Source: Aphrophora alni
Lineage: Eukaryota; Arthropoda; Insecta; Hemiptera; Aphrophoridae
Direction of reading: 5' to 3'
NCBI GenBank assembly: GCA_963513935.1
Contig: OY740773.1
Location: forward strand, 100,921,291 to 100,985,290
Length of the DNA stretch: 64,000 nt
Shown here in pieces: positions 10,345-22,230 of this stretch. The translations under genes were made by a program, and so were the position numbers. The stretch's first letter is position 1. Every line of letters starts with the position of its first letter. The notes under the pieces are model-generated. The model had not been told where the DNA came from and searched no databases. It saw nothing but the letters and a program-made list of their open reading frames with translations.

Positions 10345-11445
10345 AAAGTTTTGTCTACTTCGTTTAATCTATTTGAAAGAAGTGTTTATTATATAAAGCC
10401 TCTAAGTAAATACCCGTACAATTAAGTATACAATTTTCAGTTCTACGTAATTCATTTAGAGATTGTTTTAACATAAAAAAAAGAAAAGTTTAACTGTTCA
10501 AATAATTGTTTTTCTCATTTTAGTTAGTTTGATGTTTACAGCTAAATTTCACAGTTCTAAAAATACAAGTTCAAATTATTAATTCTGGAAGCTCTAAAAC
10601 TGTTAATTTGCATTTAAATGTAAAAATACTAAATAAGTTTGAAGTTAGGTGCTATGTTCTAAATTATTTTTTAATGTCAATTCATTTGGAAGAAATGTGT
10701 ACTTTGAAGCCTGTAGGTGTTTCCTAAAATTTCAATTTAGCATAATTTAAAATTCAAAAAATTGACTAAAAGATAAAATTGTATAAAACTGTCACACAAA
10801 GACTTTTTCCAGTTGAATTTGAGTGTCATATTTAATTATGCAACACATTTTGTTTTAAATAGTTAAATCTGTAAGGTCTCAGAAATGTGAATTAAAGCAA
10901 ATTGTATTTAAATCTGAATATCGGTAAACTAGTTTACGTTAGATGCTACGTTCTGAATTAGTGTACAATGACAATCTATTTATAAAAGACGTTTGAACAA
11001 TTTGAAGACTCTAGGTTGTATCTTTATGGTCCTGCAGTTAATGTCCAGTTTTACGTGATTTAAATTCACGAATTTATTTAAAAAATGCTTAAACTACCAA
11101 ATTATGAGCATATAAATACCCGAGGTGGGGTCGCATCTACTGTTGAATTTCAGAGTTTTAATAACCCAAAGTTTTCTGTAAGCTCTAAGAAATAAAATTC
11201 TTAAAAAATGTAAACATTATTAAAATGGTTGATGTTAGGTGCTATGTGTTGAACTATTGTACAATGTCAATCTAATTTTAGGAATTGGTATATTTTTGAA
11301 ATCTATATACGATTACAATTCTGCATTAAACTTTCAGTTCTGAGTATTTTCATTTGGCGATTTTTTAAAATCCAACCCAAAATTGTTATCCAAATAATTA
11401 TTTTCATTTGTTTTTTTCTGGTAGTGTAATTCATTTAGTGGAATT
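10345..11445 (+). repeat. Diverged tandem repeat, unit about 295 bp, about 4 copies
   Basis: The landmark GTTAGGTGCTATGTTCT (or close variants) followed by a GTACAATGTCAATCTA-like word occurs near 10641, 10935 and 11231, giving spacings of 294 and 296 bp. A second landmark, CAGTTCTACGTAATTCATTT or variant, occurs near 10437, 11043 and 11333, and a fourth partial unit precedes the first. Divergence between units is high, so this is an old array. No gene lies inside it. Confidence 0.75.
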
Positions 11446-12390
11446 GTTACACGTTTGACGTCTCCAGATTTTACCAGAGGCCCAATCTCCAATTCAGACG
11501 TGTTATTTTTTATAAACATGACGAGATGACAATGGACCACGCTCAAGTTCAATTCTTTTGTTAACTAGTTTTAGTGTTGTGTGAGCGTTTAATTAGTTTT
11601 AATTTGGTATTGTAATATTAGTTAAATTAACCTCTTCAAAGCTGGGTACCCAGTAGTGCAAGGGGAGGCCTGGGGTGGAGCGTTTTAGACATCAAAATGG
11701 GATTAGGCACCGCGTTATCCGAAATGTAGACTTGGTCAGGCCTAAATTTAACATTGCCGTCACAAATTGGTATCCCCAATCGTTATAGACTTTTACTAAT
11801 AAATTTATACTTTACTTATAACCACCAAAAATGTTATTAATTTAAACCCTAAAAGAGACCTAATTTACGCTCTCTTGGAGCACAAAGACGGAATCACGCC
11901 TTACATGATTGCGGTTGTGTCCTCGTCACATTTCACAAAATCTGATCATTTAAACGAAGGTACAAAATCAAAACTTAAAACGTTTTTACGTGACGTCTGA
12001 GAACCTCATTGAAAAATGTCATATGTTATATTAAACGATATTTTCCCAACAATAACGTTTTTGAGAAAACTGATAGCTAAGTCAAAGATACATTTCTCTC
12101 AGTCGTAGAACAAAATTATATGAATTCATGGATACACCTGTGTTAAAAGATTCTAGTCACATTACTAAAAAGGATCAAAGTGTCGTGTAGATAAATAGGT
12201 CAATTTGACGACGTAAGCGATGATATAACCGAGATGTTAGTGTAGTAGCTGTATATGCAATTTGTTTAAAAGCAATGTCAACATGTCAGGATTTATATAA
12301 GTTGTTAGGGTTGTGAAATGTAAGTATGATAGGCGTCATTTTTATTTTATTAATGATTTATTAAAAAAGAAATTACTCTAAAGGACTCAC
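11446..12390. other. Unannotated stretch with GC-richer patch at 11640-11780
   Basis: The patch around 11640-11780 (GGGTACCCAGTAGTGC, GGGGAGGCCTGGGGTGG) stands out in composition but shows no reading frame or known motif. It may be the edge of an old transposon. The remainder is AT-rich and featureless. Confidence 0.3.
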
Positions 12391-12545
12391 TATTATTAGT
12401 ACAGGAGTGGCAACCCAGAGGAGCCTAACTGGATCTACAATGTTTTCATGTAGTATTAGGTTAGATCCCTCTCTTTCATCTTTCCTAAAAAACTCTTGAC
12501 CAACTCTTTTTCTTTTCTGAACCTGACTATATTGGACCCTGAAGA
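12391..12545 (+). repeat. Family A element, 5' copy with best box A and box B
   Basis: The order is GTACAGG, GGCAACCC, GAGCCTAACTGG (12421-12432), TTTTCATGTAGT, GGTTAGATCCC (12459-12469), CTCTTTCATCTTTCCT and CTCTTGACCAACTCTT. GAGCCTAACTGG is close to the RNA polymerase III box A consensus, and GGTTAGATCCC differs at two positions or fewer from the box B GGTTCGANTCC. They start 38 bp apart, a spacing usable by a tRNA-type promoter. The 3' half of the element is missing or unrecognisable after about 12545. Confidence 0.7.
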
Positions 12546-13480
12546 GACCACATTGAAAGCCAGACTTTCGCACCCTAGGAATGGTCCCATATTAAATCTC
12601 TTCAGTTTTTTCCCGGTGTTCTCTCATCAATATTAATCACCAGGAATTGGCCATTGGAGGTTTATTTTCCACTGACGATGGTCAGTATTTAGTATGTCTT
12701 TCTTTTCCTCTGCCCCAGTGGACTTATGGACAAAGGTAGATACCATCATCATTTTACCAGGCTCCGTATTGGACTCATACTGAGCTTAACTCCTTTGAAG
12801 GGATTAAACACCTAGAATGCTTTTCCAGCCACTCCTTGGTTAAGTTAGTGATGCAGTTCACAACCACAGCTCCGCATTATAGATGGCACCTGATTATCCT
12901 GACGTTATCACCCCTAAGGGCATGTCTACCAATATCCCTTTTGATGCTCTATCCTATCTTCTTTGTGAGAGTTGTGTTTGGGATTTGAAGCTGCATTTTC
13001 GCTTGTTTTTCCACGCCACCCTCATCTCAAGATTCCACAGCTTTCATCCTCATCTGTTCCGAATCGTTTGTAGCCTTCGCTCTCGTCTTCGTACAAACAA
13101 CACCCTCTGGTGTGAGCTGCTGTCGTTGTCTCTTTACGTTAGAATCAGTCAATCCTACAGAAGTTATCTCTCTGGACCGAGAGGAATTACTGTGCGGGTT
13201 TATCATCAAATTTCTCTGATTTCAAATGTTCTAAGTGGTCACATGATCTGATAGTATTTCGCCACTGGACTCTTGAACGGAGTTTTAAAATAAATAAAAT
13301 TTACTAGATAAGCTGTAAAACTTAGTCGTTTTATAAATAAAGAAAAAGAAATTGTTGGAAGAAAACAAAGCAGATTGGATGTTTTAAATCCTTCAAATAA
13401 AAACAGATATAATCTACAGACTCTCTGGAAGTAATAACTCAAAGAAATGGCAAAGTAAAAGTCGTGTTTTATTTCATTCT
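12546..13480. other. GC-richer unannotated block (about 12560-13250), then AT-rich
   Basis: This block is markedly less AT-rich than its surroundings. Reading the minus strand in the frame of the 60-codon ORF at 13027-13209 gives plausible-looking peptide pieces, but a stop occurs about every 18 codons, no better than chance. No protein family was recognised. An old transposon body or processed copy is possible. Confidence 0.3.
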
Positions 13481-13817
13481 GTTCAAATCGTCTTGCAAAA
13501 AAACAAGTGACAGAGATTATAAAAAGCCTTCATGAAGCGTACAAGTTTATTATTTGTATAAAATTTAAGAGCTGAAAGTAATTTTATTGAAAAAGATAGA
13601 ATAGTAGATATTGTGTTAAAGGAATAGGAAATAGAACTAGTGGGATCAAGTTGTTCAAAGATCAAAGGTCGTTCTAGGTTATTGAATATCAGGATAATAT
13701 AAACGAAAAATATTGGAAAGTTTGAACCTGGTTGAGAATGGGGGGGGGTGAAGGCAAAATACATAGTGTGTGATAAAAGAAGAGGTTTAACTATATGCCC
13801 TTCGTGAAACAGATAAT

Positions 13818-14395
13818 TTAAAATTGAAGGGAAACAAAACTTTATCACATAGAGGGTTATAAAATAGACTGGAATCAATTATTCTGAAATTCATAAGCAG
13901 ATATTCATTCTTTTTAAAAATGGCAGAAAAAAAAGAAAAAAGTTGATTAATTTAATAAATATTTATGCTACCCAACTACTATTCTTGTTTTAAAAATATT
14001 TTAGTCGACAATCAAAATTAAAGGAAAACAAAATGTTACCACTAGAGGGTTTTTAAATTGACTGGAATCAACTATTCTCAAATTCATAAGCAGATATTCA
14101 TTGTTTTGAAAGATGGCAGCAAATAATTTTTTTTGATTAATTTAATAAATATTTATGCTACCCAACTACTATTCTCGCTTTTAAAATATTTTAGCTAACA
14201 ATAAAAATTGAAGGAAAACAAAATGTTATCACATATGGGGTTTAAAATATTTTAGATAACATTCAAAATTGAAGGAAAACAAAATGTTATCACATATGGG
14301 TTTTAAAATATTTTAGATAACAATCAAAATTTGAAGGATTACAAAATGTTATCACACGTAGGGTTTTAAAATATTTTAGATGACAATCGATATTT
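13818..14395. repeat. Nested tandem repeat: two 190-bp units then three or four 60-bp units
   Basis: The landmark AATTGAAGGAAAACAAAA occurs near 13821, 14016, 14205, 14266 and 14327. The first two intervals (195 and 189 bp) also carry GACTGGAATCAA, TTCATAAGCAGATATTCATT and TATGCTACCCAACTACTATT. The later intervals are about 61 bp and contain only GTTATCACATATGGG and AAAATATTTTAG. The short unit is thus the long unit with its centre deleted, later multiplied on its own. Confidence 0.88.
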
Positions 14396-14900
14396 ATTTC
14401 TAAATAAACCATCACTTCGTTTCTAAAATAAAGCAAACGCATAATCATCGAATTGTGATATTATGACGGCGCGTCGTCGGAAAGCTTTTTACTTCAGTTA
14501 TTTACAGACTGTACGAAATATCCTTCCTTATACAGGTTTTACAAAAATAAGAAACTGTAATGTATTTTAATTATGAGCAATATCTGATAAATGTTGAAAG
14601 CAATGATACTTATATTTGAAAAGTTAAAATTAGATTTTATGTTTCGAAAGAATTACTATAAAGTACAACAATTTTGTCATAACCTGTAGTAAAGAGCTTT
14701 CCAACATAGAACGGCTTTTTAATCAGCTCTTTAGCAAATACAGAATTTAAATGTTAATTCTAGAACTTCTTTTCTAACATAAAAATACATGCTGATATAT
14801 TTTTAGAATTTTGTTTGCTTCTTTATGATATAATTTTGGCGTTTCTATTGTAAACACACGTCTGTAGTTTTGAATTATAGTTTCAGTATTGCACTCAGGG
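14396..14900. other. Unannotated AT-rich stretch
   Basis: Apart from a short GACGGCGCGTCGTC GC-rich word at 14465, nothing distinctive is seen. Confidence 0.35.
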
Positions 14901-15175
14901 GCTCATTTATAGTGAGTACAGGCTTGGCATTACCGCAGTAACTAGCTGGATTTACTTTTTTTTCATGTAGTCTTCAGGTAGATCCATCTCTTTTATCTCT
15001 CCTATTAGGTCTCTCTTGACCAACTCCTGTTCTTTTTCCACCCTGATACTAAAAAGATTAGACGTTTTAGTTTTGATTAGAGTATTCGAGAAGGAAGGCT
15101 TTGTTTTATGTTCTTTCTTTCTTTTTTTTATAGGACGATGATGATTGAAGGGGGTTTTAAACAAGAAAAACAAAT
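14901..15175 (+). repeat. Family A element, nearly full length
   Basis: It starts in GCTCATTTATAGTGAGTACA and passes TTGGCA, ACTAGCTGGATTTAC (box A-like region), TTTTTTCATGTAGTC, AGGTAGATCC (box B-like region), TCTTTTATCTCTCCTATTAG and TCTTGACCAACTCCTGTTC. It continues with ATTAGAGTATTCGAGAAG and TTTTATGTTC and ends in GACGATGATGATTGAAGGGG followed by AAACAAGAAAAAC. The minus-strand 86-codon frame inside it is a by-product. Confidence 0.75.
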
Positions 15176-15309
15176 GTTTTAGTATATCTTGTGCCTTGTC
15201 CCCCTCCCTCAATTTATTTTCACTTGACTAAACAGATATGTCAAATAAAAGTACTTGAAAATCAGTACAAAATAATGCATTATAATTTTGGAATAAAGCT
15301 TCCCTTCGC

Positions 15310-15440
15310 AACTTAGGAAGAGTTGTATTGTTTTCCCGCCAATTCAATTTAAATGCAAATATTAGCATACATACATCTGAATTCCTTTATCTTTCCTTAG
15401 ATTCTTGTTTATACCGCATCTATTGGATTCCATTAAATTA
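15310..15440 (+). repeat. Family B interspersed repeat, short copy
   Basis: It contains AGTTGTATTGTTTTCCCGCC, AATTCAATTTAAATGCAAAT and a downstream TTTCCTTAGATTC. The same words occur at 23645-23740, and the ATGCAAATATT core is shared with the other family B copies. Confidence 0.5.
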
Positions 15441-15886
15441 ACTTTCTTTCTGACTTTGCATATCTCGATTCCATTTACAAAATTTATAGCTTAGGTAATA
15501 CATATTCACGAAATATGTAAGGAAATTTCGTTAGAGATGAACACTATGAAAAAGGTGTATCTATAATAACATTTTATATGATGTATAGTGAATATAAATT
15601 CACAACAAACTAAACACCAAGACTGTGCGCATGACCGGACTCCTCCCACCCCATTATTTCCCTTTAACCCGCCGTACTTCTTCTATCTATCTTTAAATAC
15701 AGTTCTGTTTTTCAAGTGTTGTGGAGGGCAGAGGCAGGCTTACTCTCCATTATTCATTGCATTGATTATTGTAGGACGTTTTGACATAGTTGTAACTTTG
15801 GAATTCGGCAATTTAAGTTGTTGGGAATCCGTAAAATGAAGGCCTGAAGCACGTCAGTCCGTAATTTATCGTGATCACCCTTAGGC
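15441..15886. other. Unannotated stretch
   Basis: An 83-codon plus-strand frame at 15588-15839 exists but shows no domain, signal or splice logic that supports it. No repeat was matched. Confidence 0.3.
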
Positions 15887-16279
15887 CTAACCCGGTTGAC
15901 TGATACCTCTACCTTTGTGACTAGCTTGAGAATAATTGTGTCATCGAAACAAGTGTCCAAAGAGTCTACTTCTCCTGTACTCTAAAACTAATCAGGATGT
16001 GTTTTGTGGACTTACTTGCCCGTCTGCACAACCTGTAGTTTTGATCTCCTTGGAAGAGATCCACGTTTGTTAGCTATTCCTTGAAAGGCCAGGTCTGGTT
16101 TAAGGTGTTCTGGTAAGCCTCATCAGAGACTCTGTAGAGATAAGCTTGGTCCCTTGATTAAGTACTGCACATTTAGCTGCCAAACGAGTACTGCCATTTT
16201 CGATGTTACCCTTTTCTAGGTCAATGTATGACTGTGATAGCAGCTGCTGAACGGATGATATCACACTTCCGTTCGGGAT
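15887..16279 (-). pseudogene. Coding-like block with stops, family unknown
   Basis: On the minus strand, one frame of 131 codons begins with a 59-codon open run (16100-16279) containing SYIDLEKGNIENGSTRLAAK and TKLISTESLMRLTRTP. It continues with TWISSKEIKTTGCADGQVS and LVLEYRRSRLFGHLFR between further stops. The region is less AT-rich than its flanks and reads like decayed protein. However, the stop frequency is only slightly below chance for this composition, and I do not recognise the family. An old transposon ORF or host pseudogene are the main alternatives. Confidence 0.2.
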
Positions 16280-16715
16280 TTAGAATCAACAGTTTATCAA
16301 AATCTTTGAGTCAATTTTAAGAAAATCGTACTTTTGTAATCTTTTAGCATATTTAATATTCCCAAATTTCCGTAAATTTTTTGTTTAACTTCCGGAGGTA
16401 ACCAAAATGTGCCCTCGTGGCAAATTTATTTAAATAGGTCCACGTATTTGGCCTCTGGAGTATTAAACATTCCAAAACAACCCTTTTGAATACAGCGAAC
16501 CTCAAAATGAATATATCACCAAAACCTCGGCACCGATTTTAATTCATCACATAACATTCTCTATATTACATACACTTGAGTAAGTCATAAGTTACATATT
16601 AGCAGCAATAAATAGACTGCTGTATTTATTCGAATGAAACATTTGTTTACTACTCTTTTGCTTTATCAATGTTTTTAATCTTCATTAATATACAGGTCAA
16701 CAGTTCCCTCTTGAT
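16280..16715. other. Unannotated AT-rich stretch
   Basis: No gene, inverted repeat or shared word was seen. Confidence 0.3.
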
Positions 16716-16812
16716 GATTATTAGGGTATTCGAGGGATAGGGATAATTATTTTCTTCTATTTAATGTTATGATGACCGACACGTTTATCATCTTTAAACA
16801 ACAAGAAAAAAG
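16716..16812 (+). repeat. Family A element, 3' fragment
   Basis: It contains ATTATTAGGGTATTCGAGGG, TTATTTTCTTCTATTTAATG and GATGATAAA-pairing arms around TGATGACCGACACG, followed by CTTTAAACAACAAGAAAAA. This matches the 3' half of the other family A copies. Confidence 0.65.
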
Positions 16813-17189
16813 ATAAATCCGCTGGGGAATGGTAACCTATGTTTAGTGTGTTCAATATTTTATTTATTTCTAGACAATGAGATGTCCTATTTCTTTACTA
16901 AATACACACACTATTATAACTGGTGAACTATGGAAATAAGTGAACATGTAGAGCTCTGTGTTTCAGTGCCAACTAAATCGCTTATATCAGAACTGAAATC
17001 CTTAAACGAACGATATTCTCTAACATCCACTGTCATAAATATCTGCAATGAATAATTTATCAACCACAGCTTGTATTCTCTGCGGTTCTCAGAATCGTAT
17101 AAATATTTCATTGAATATTGTCAAACACAGAAAACCTCTTAAGAAGAAAATGTATTTCATACTATTAGCATTGCAAAATCATAAACAAT

Positions 17190-17245
17190 GTTAAATAAAA
17201 CACACACACGGATAATCAAATACATACGCGCGCGCGCACACTCTC
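17190..17245. repeat. CA and CG dinucleotide repeats
   Basis: Short microsatellite tracts: ACACACACAC near 17200 and CGCGCGCGC at about 17227-17237, followed by CACACTCTCAC. Confidence 0.85.
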
Positions 17246-17296
17246 ACGTGTGTTTTGTATTTTAAGGGTGCACACTAAATCACGGTTTTGGCTTTC

Positions 17297-17475
17297 TTCA
17301 TGTTGTTTAACTGCGAAAAACCTCTCAGTTTTCAATGCCTTAAACAAAAGGAAGAAAAGACTTCTAGCCCTTGAATACTCAAACAGCATCAGGATCGGAA
17401 AAGAACAAAGTTGATCAAAACAGATTTGATACACAGGATAAAAGAGAGGGATTTAATCTAAGACTAGTTGTAGAT
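17297..17475 (-). repeat. Family A element, minus-strand copy
   Basis: Read in reverse complement it carries the TTTAAATCCCTCTC region, the CAACTTTGTTCTTTTCCGAT block, GAGTATTCAAGGGC, and the terminal GAGAGGTTTTTCGC followed by TTAAACAACATGAA. The box A-like start is not clearly visible. Two overlapping open frames (17216 and 17371) are by-products. Confidence 0.65.
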
Positions 17476-18139
17476 TCGACTATGCCAAAAAGCAATCATA
17501 ATAGAATGTGCAAAATAAACCGCCAAACTACCCTCTGCTTGGGAGGTCAACAGTAAACTTATTGTATATTAAACGTAAGAGATAACACATTTCTCAATGG
17601 AGTCTGTTAATTAACAGCTACAAGAATCACTGTATCCGATAGACAGACGGACAGTGTGGTGGGAGGGGGGAGGGCTTAATTAATTCTCTTTAGAAGTTGT
17701 GCGGGGATTGCAAATCCAATTAAATAATTCAACGATAGTTGCCTTCCATTCCTTAACAACTAGGAACTATGCACACTCAGTTTAATATATACCTGTGATA
17801 AAACTGTTTACTATCTGGTCGTGTTTATACAACTGTGTTGAAAACTGCTGACGTTTCAAAGTCCTTGATTAATAATTTTGCCATGTAAGTTCACTAAGGC
17901 TTTAACCATATTTGTTAGCGTTCTGTTGTGTGTAATATTACCACTTAAAGTATGGGTTACCAGGTTTTCCTTAGCTAACCCTATCCATAGGTTAGCCTAA
18001 CCCCATGTGTTAAATTAGTAATTCACCCCCACACAAATTATATATCACCACACTTTTTTTATGTCAGCTTTTGTTTTCTAAAATCACAAATAACTAAAGT
18101 AATTTATGAGATATTGAGTTTAGATTTCGTATATGGCTT
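17476..18139. other. Unannotated AT-rich stretch
   Basis: A purine-rich GGGAGGGGGGAGGG patch near 17661 and an imperfect TTAG-rich patch near 17970-18000 are visible. No coding signal. Confidence 0.3.
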
Positions 18140-18196
18140 TCTAATACTATACACTTTTTTTTTTTTATACACTTTTTTTTCTATACACTTTTTCCA
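18140..18196. repeat. Short tandem TATACAC plus T-run units
   Basis: Three consecutive copies of CTATACAC followed by a run of 5 to 14 T residues, probably expanded by slippage. Confidence 0.85.
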
Positions 18197-20771
18197 GAGC
18201 ACTAAAAACCAAGACTTCACTTGTGTATATTTTCAAAATGGCGGTTGTTTAAAACTGAATATCATGAAATGTTGATCTATAACTCACCCAGATAATTTAA
18301 CGATTGGTTTAATTTAAACGGCTGGTTTTTATATATTTTAATTTCCTCTGGTTTTGAATTATTAGGCCTACTGAGAAAGTGCATTAGTTGTGTTTTTTGG
18401 TTACTTAGTTTAAAGTCATTATAACCAAGCATCCAGTGTTGTAAGGATGTGCTCAGATTTCATTCCATCTGTAATAACATCAGTATAAAGATTGATTATC
18501 TGCAGCATTACTTGGCAATTCATTTATATACAAATAGTTTAAACAAGAACAAAAGTAGGAGATGTAATGAATCGTAAGAGGTTGTCACCTTACGTGTATA
18601 AACTTGAACTGCATCTACATTTGCTTCTGAATACTTCCTTGTTAGTTCTAACTTTACAACTTCTAGGTTGGCAACACTGAATATATTAACTAACGAAGTT
18701 ATGTTTGCTCGTATACAACTTCTGTCACTCTTTCTACAATCGAAGTTTACAATAGTTTCCAAACAGATATTGATAATCTGATTGATTAAAAATTATTTAA
18801 AGTTTATCTTTTGTTTTAATTTTTCACGAATACAACTCGGTGTCAGTTTAAAATTTCTCCATACCTTGTTCTTACCTCTTCAACAAGGTAGGGGGGACTC
18901 GTTTTAGAGGAATGGCCAGGAACGAATAAATTGATATTGAGAAATTGGCAAAGGAATAAGCAAAACTATAGCAAAAACCGTCTTAAGAAAGTGGTTTAAT
19001 TTAGAGATCCTTAACTGTCAAAAAGGGAGATATAGGTGAAAGATAACCCAATCATTGAACCAACACAATCAAAACACTCTTAGTTTGTAACTTCATTTAG
19101 TTGGTCTAAGAAAAGGAAGGTCTTAAGTTTAGTAACTGGACAGGAGCATTCAAGTAACATTTAAATAACCTGGGTTTTACTCAAAGTAACTTCAAATGCA
19201 GACTGTGTGACCAACAAACAAAACAGCAGAACACTTACAATGAAGTACTCGAGCGAAAGAGAATTAGGACCTCAGGAGATCCAGTAGAAGAAGATTAAGT
19301 AGAAATACAGGTTCAACACTTACGAAGGACATGGAATTGAACTGGAACTATTAGGAGTGATGTTCTTAAAGTTTCAACCAGAGGAGCCAAGGATGTAACA
19401 CGCTTTCAGCATTTACGAAATTAAACACCAGTTGGTGTCATGTTACTTGTTGCCGTTACCCAGCTTCCATCATAAAATGCAACACAAACATCTCCTCTAA
19501 ATGTAAAATATAGGAAGGTCAGCTGTGGAAAGTTGTCTCTCCTCAAATTCCGGACATTATTACTCTCCATCTTCCTTTCCACTTTTCAATTCAATAGAGC
19601 CGTAAAGAACTTGACATGATATTATTTTAATATTGTTGCATATTGCTAGGTTATTATTATGGGCACTGAAGTTTGAGGCTGGTTCCACTGACAATCCTAC
19701 TTAAAGAATATACCAACTAATGGAAAGATTTTAACAGATAGCAGGGATGTTTCGATAGCAGTAAACGGGAATATCTTTTGACATGTCATTCGAGGAGGTC
19801 CAGAGACAGATCCACCTTCATTGCATTAAAACTGGCAGCTTTGGAAAACCCTAAACAGATTGTAAGTGTAAAATTTTATAACACCCACAGCTATCTTATA
19901 CGAGTTTCAGCAATCCACGCCTCAAAACAGAAGTGATTATAGCTACGATATGTAATCGAATAAATATTTATTTTTATGGAGAAGTTAATACCATAGGGTC
20001 CTCTGTTCCTTTTAACCACATTAGCTACAAAATATATTTACTTTTAAAACGTACTCATTAAATAAATCATAAATTATCAAATAAAAATTGCCTACTTTTT
20101 ATAAATACACAAAATAAAATAAAATATACAATAATTTTAAATATGAAATGAAAAATTGTCCACTTATTTGTAAATACAGATGTTCAAGTCAATAAAAAAA
20201 TATATACTAAATAAAAAATAACTTAATTCAAAATAAAAGAGAGCAAAAAAACACATAACATATTCAAACCACTTCACTGAAACAGTCCAGACGCTACTTC
20301 TCAATACATCCGCTGTAGATGTTAGTCAGTTTACATCTTCCGTATGAATCCTGAAAACGCAATTTAAATTCACAGCCTAGAGTTAGTATCACGTATTTTA
20401 CGAGGAGCCTAAAACCGCAACCTGTTTCTCATCAAAATAGAGGATTAAATATAAGTAAACATTAAGAGAACCTGTTGGACATCATCGATAAATCCAAGTC
20501 TCTTTTTTATAATAACCTCCTTTAAGAGTAAAGGATATAGGCAACTAAGAACTTATAACGCCCTAACCTAACTAAAGTACCTTTTCACCCTTCAATCAGG
20601 ACATAATTTTTCCTTATTTACAGTGTAACGTTCTTTCTATTTTTCTACAGAATTAAATGGATTGATGTCTCTAGATGTCATCAGAAAGGGGTGTGAGCTA
20701 CACGACCTTCAAATCTTCCTGAAATGATTCTCTTAACTGATTTTCTGTCCCTTTCTAAAGTTAAGTGAGTC

Positions 20772-20775
<4 letters not shown>
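18197..20775. other. Long unannotated stretch
   Basis: About 2.5 kb without a recognisable gene or tandem repeat. The 80-codon minus-strand frame at 18520-18762 shares its ends with a related minus frame near 21356-21586 (the peptide words SLVNIFSVANLEVV and LAIVNILTNEV), which suggests a dispersed repeat, not a gene. The 19200-19560 part is less AT-rich but shows no family motif. Confidence 0.3.

Positions 20776-20837
<62 letters not shown>
20776..20837. repeat. TA dinucleotide microsatellite, about 31 units
   Basis: Uninterrupted alternating TA. The long tyrosine/isoleucine frame across it is an artefact. Confidence 0.97.
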
Positions 20838-20841
<4 letters not shown>

Positions 20842-21792
20842 ATACATATAGTTTAATTATTAGTCTGTTACATGAGTAAGGATTTCCTCCCAATTGCGGT
20901 CCCCATAAATATATTTATTGGTTGTACTGCAGCTACAGAAGTCTGAGGTCAGAATTCTTTTTTCTTTTGAGTGGTCTATGTTAGTTGATAGATTCCCTAG
21001 TATTTTCTAGAGTAATGGATTGTCGTATTGAAAAATATATCGATATAACCTAGAATAATTGGCGTGAAGAACTGATGTCAAATCCGGAAGTGAAGGTCAA
21101 AATACAATGTGGAGTTTCGTTCACACCGAGGAGGATCTTGTATCACTCATAAGGAACAGTTTGAATTCTTCTTGAGAGTTAGAAGCTGATCCCCAGATTG
21201 AACAGCCATATTGGTTTTATCAGTAATAAATACACTAGTCTCTTGTATTTGAGGAGAAGGGTAGAAAAAATGTTCATAATCTGTTTCAAGAGATGGATCC
21301 GGTTACGTTGGTCTTAACAAAGGTGGTAACTTTAAGATTCCATGTTAGTTTCTTGTCACGTTTTAGTCCGAAGTATTTTACTGATTCTGTCACTGGATTT
21401 GTCAATACTAGTTACCAATATCTGTCTAACTCTGTGTAAACTTTGACTGTAGAACAAGTGTAACAGAAGCTGCAAACAAGCTTTCCTTTCAAACACAAAC
21501 AGAACTTCGTTAGTTAATATATTCACTATTGCCAACCTAGAAGTTGTTAAGTTTGAACTTACCATGACTAACGAGAAGGTATTCAAGGACAGTTTAAGTT
21601 TATGTGTAAATCTCAGTCACAACGTCTTGAGGTTTATTGAATATGTTAGGGACTCATTTGTCAATAAATACAATCTATTTAGTATTCTCCATCTATTTAA
21701 AACTGTATAACTTATATATGAATATTAGTTTGCTAATATTGTATTAGTTACTTAGAATGACATTCAGGAGGTCACTTAAAAAGTTACACTGT
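20838..21792. other. Unannotated stretch
   Basis: No gene recognised. The part near 21400-21560 resembles 18600-18740 in translated words, so it may be another copy of an unnamed dispersed repeat. Confidence 0.3.
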
Positions 21793-22230
21793 TTAAAGAT
21801 TTATATTTATTGTTTCCTTCTACTTTAGCTGGTTTAAACAACATCAGATTGTTTAAAGTTTTATATTTATTTTTCTACTACTTTTGGTAGTTTAAATATC
21901 ACACAGTTTAAAGTTTATTTTTGTGGTTTAAATATTACTCTGTTTAAAAGTTTTATTTATATTTTTTCTTCTACTTTTGGAGATTTAAATATCACAATGT
22001 TTATAAAGTTTTATATTTATTGTTTCCTTCTACTTTTGGTAGTTTAAATATCACACAGTTTAAAGTTTATTTTTGTGGTTTAAATATTACTCTGTTTAAA
22101 AGTTTTATTTATATTTTTTCTTCTACTTTTGGAGATTTAAATATCACAATGTTTATAAAGTTTTAATATTTATTTATTCCTTCTACTTTTGCAGGTTTTA
22201 ACAACATCAGAGTGTTTAAAGTTTTACATT
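21793..22230. repeat. Nested T-rich tandem repeat with about 152-bp higher-order unit
   Basis: The base unit is built from GTTTAAAGTTTTATATTTAT, CTTCTACTTTTGGTAG and TTTAAATATCACA. The block beginning CTTTTGGTAGTTTAAATATC at 21881 is repeated almost identically at 22033, including the variant piece ATTTTTGTGGTTTAAATATT. A two- to three-unit segment was therefore duplicated as a block. Confidence 0.85.

Noticed and set aside
12391..12545. Functional tRNA gene from the box A/box B-like words
   Set aside because: No acceptor stem or cloverleaf could be folded around the boxes, and the sequence is one of about 14 dispersed copies.
12546..13250. Minus-strand pseudogene across the GC-richer block
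   Set aside because: Reading one frame through gave plausible peptides but a stop about every 18 codons, the rate expected by chance for this composition.
13483..13878. 131-codon minus-strand frame as a membrane protein
   Set aside because: The Phe/Ile/Leu/Tyr-rich product follows from AT-rich sequence, and the frame overlaps the nested tandem repeat at its end.
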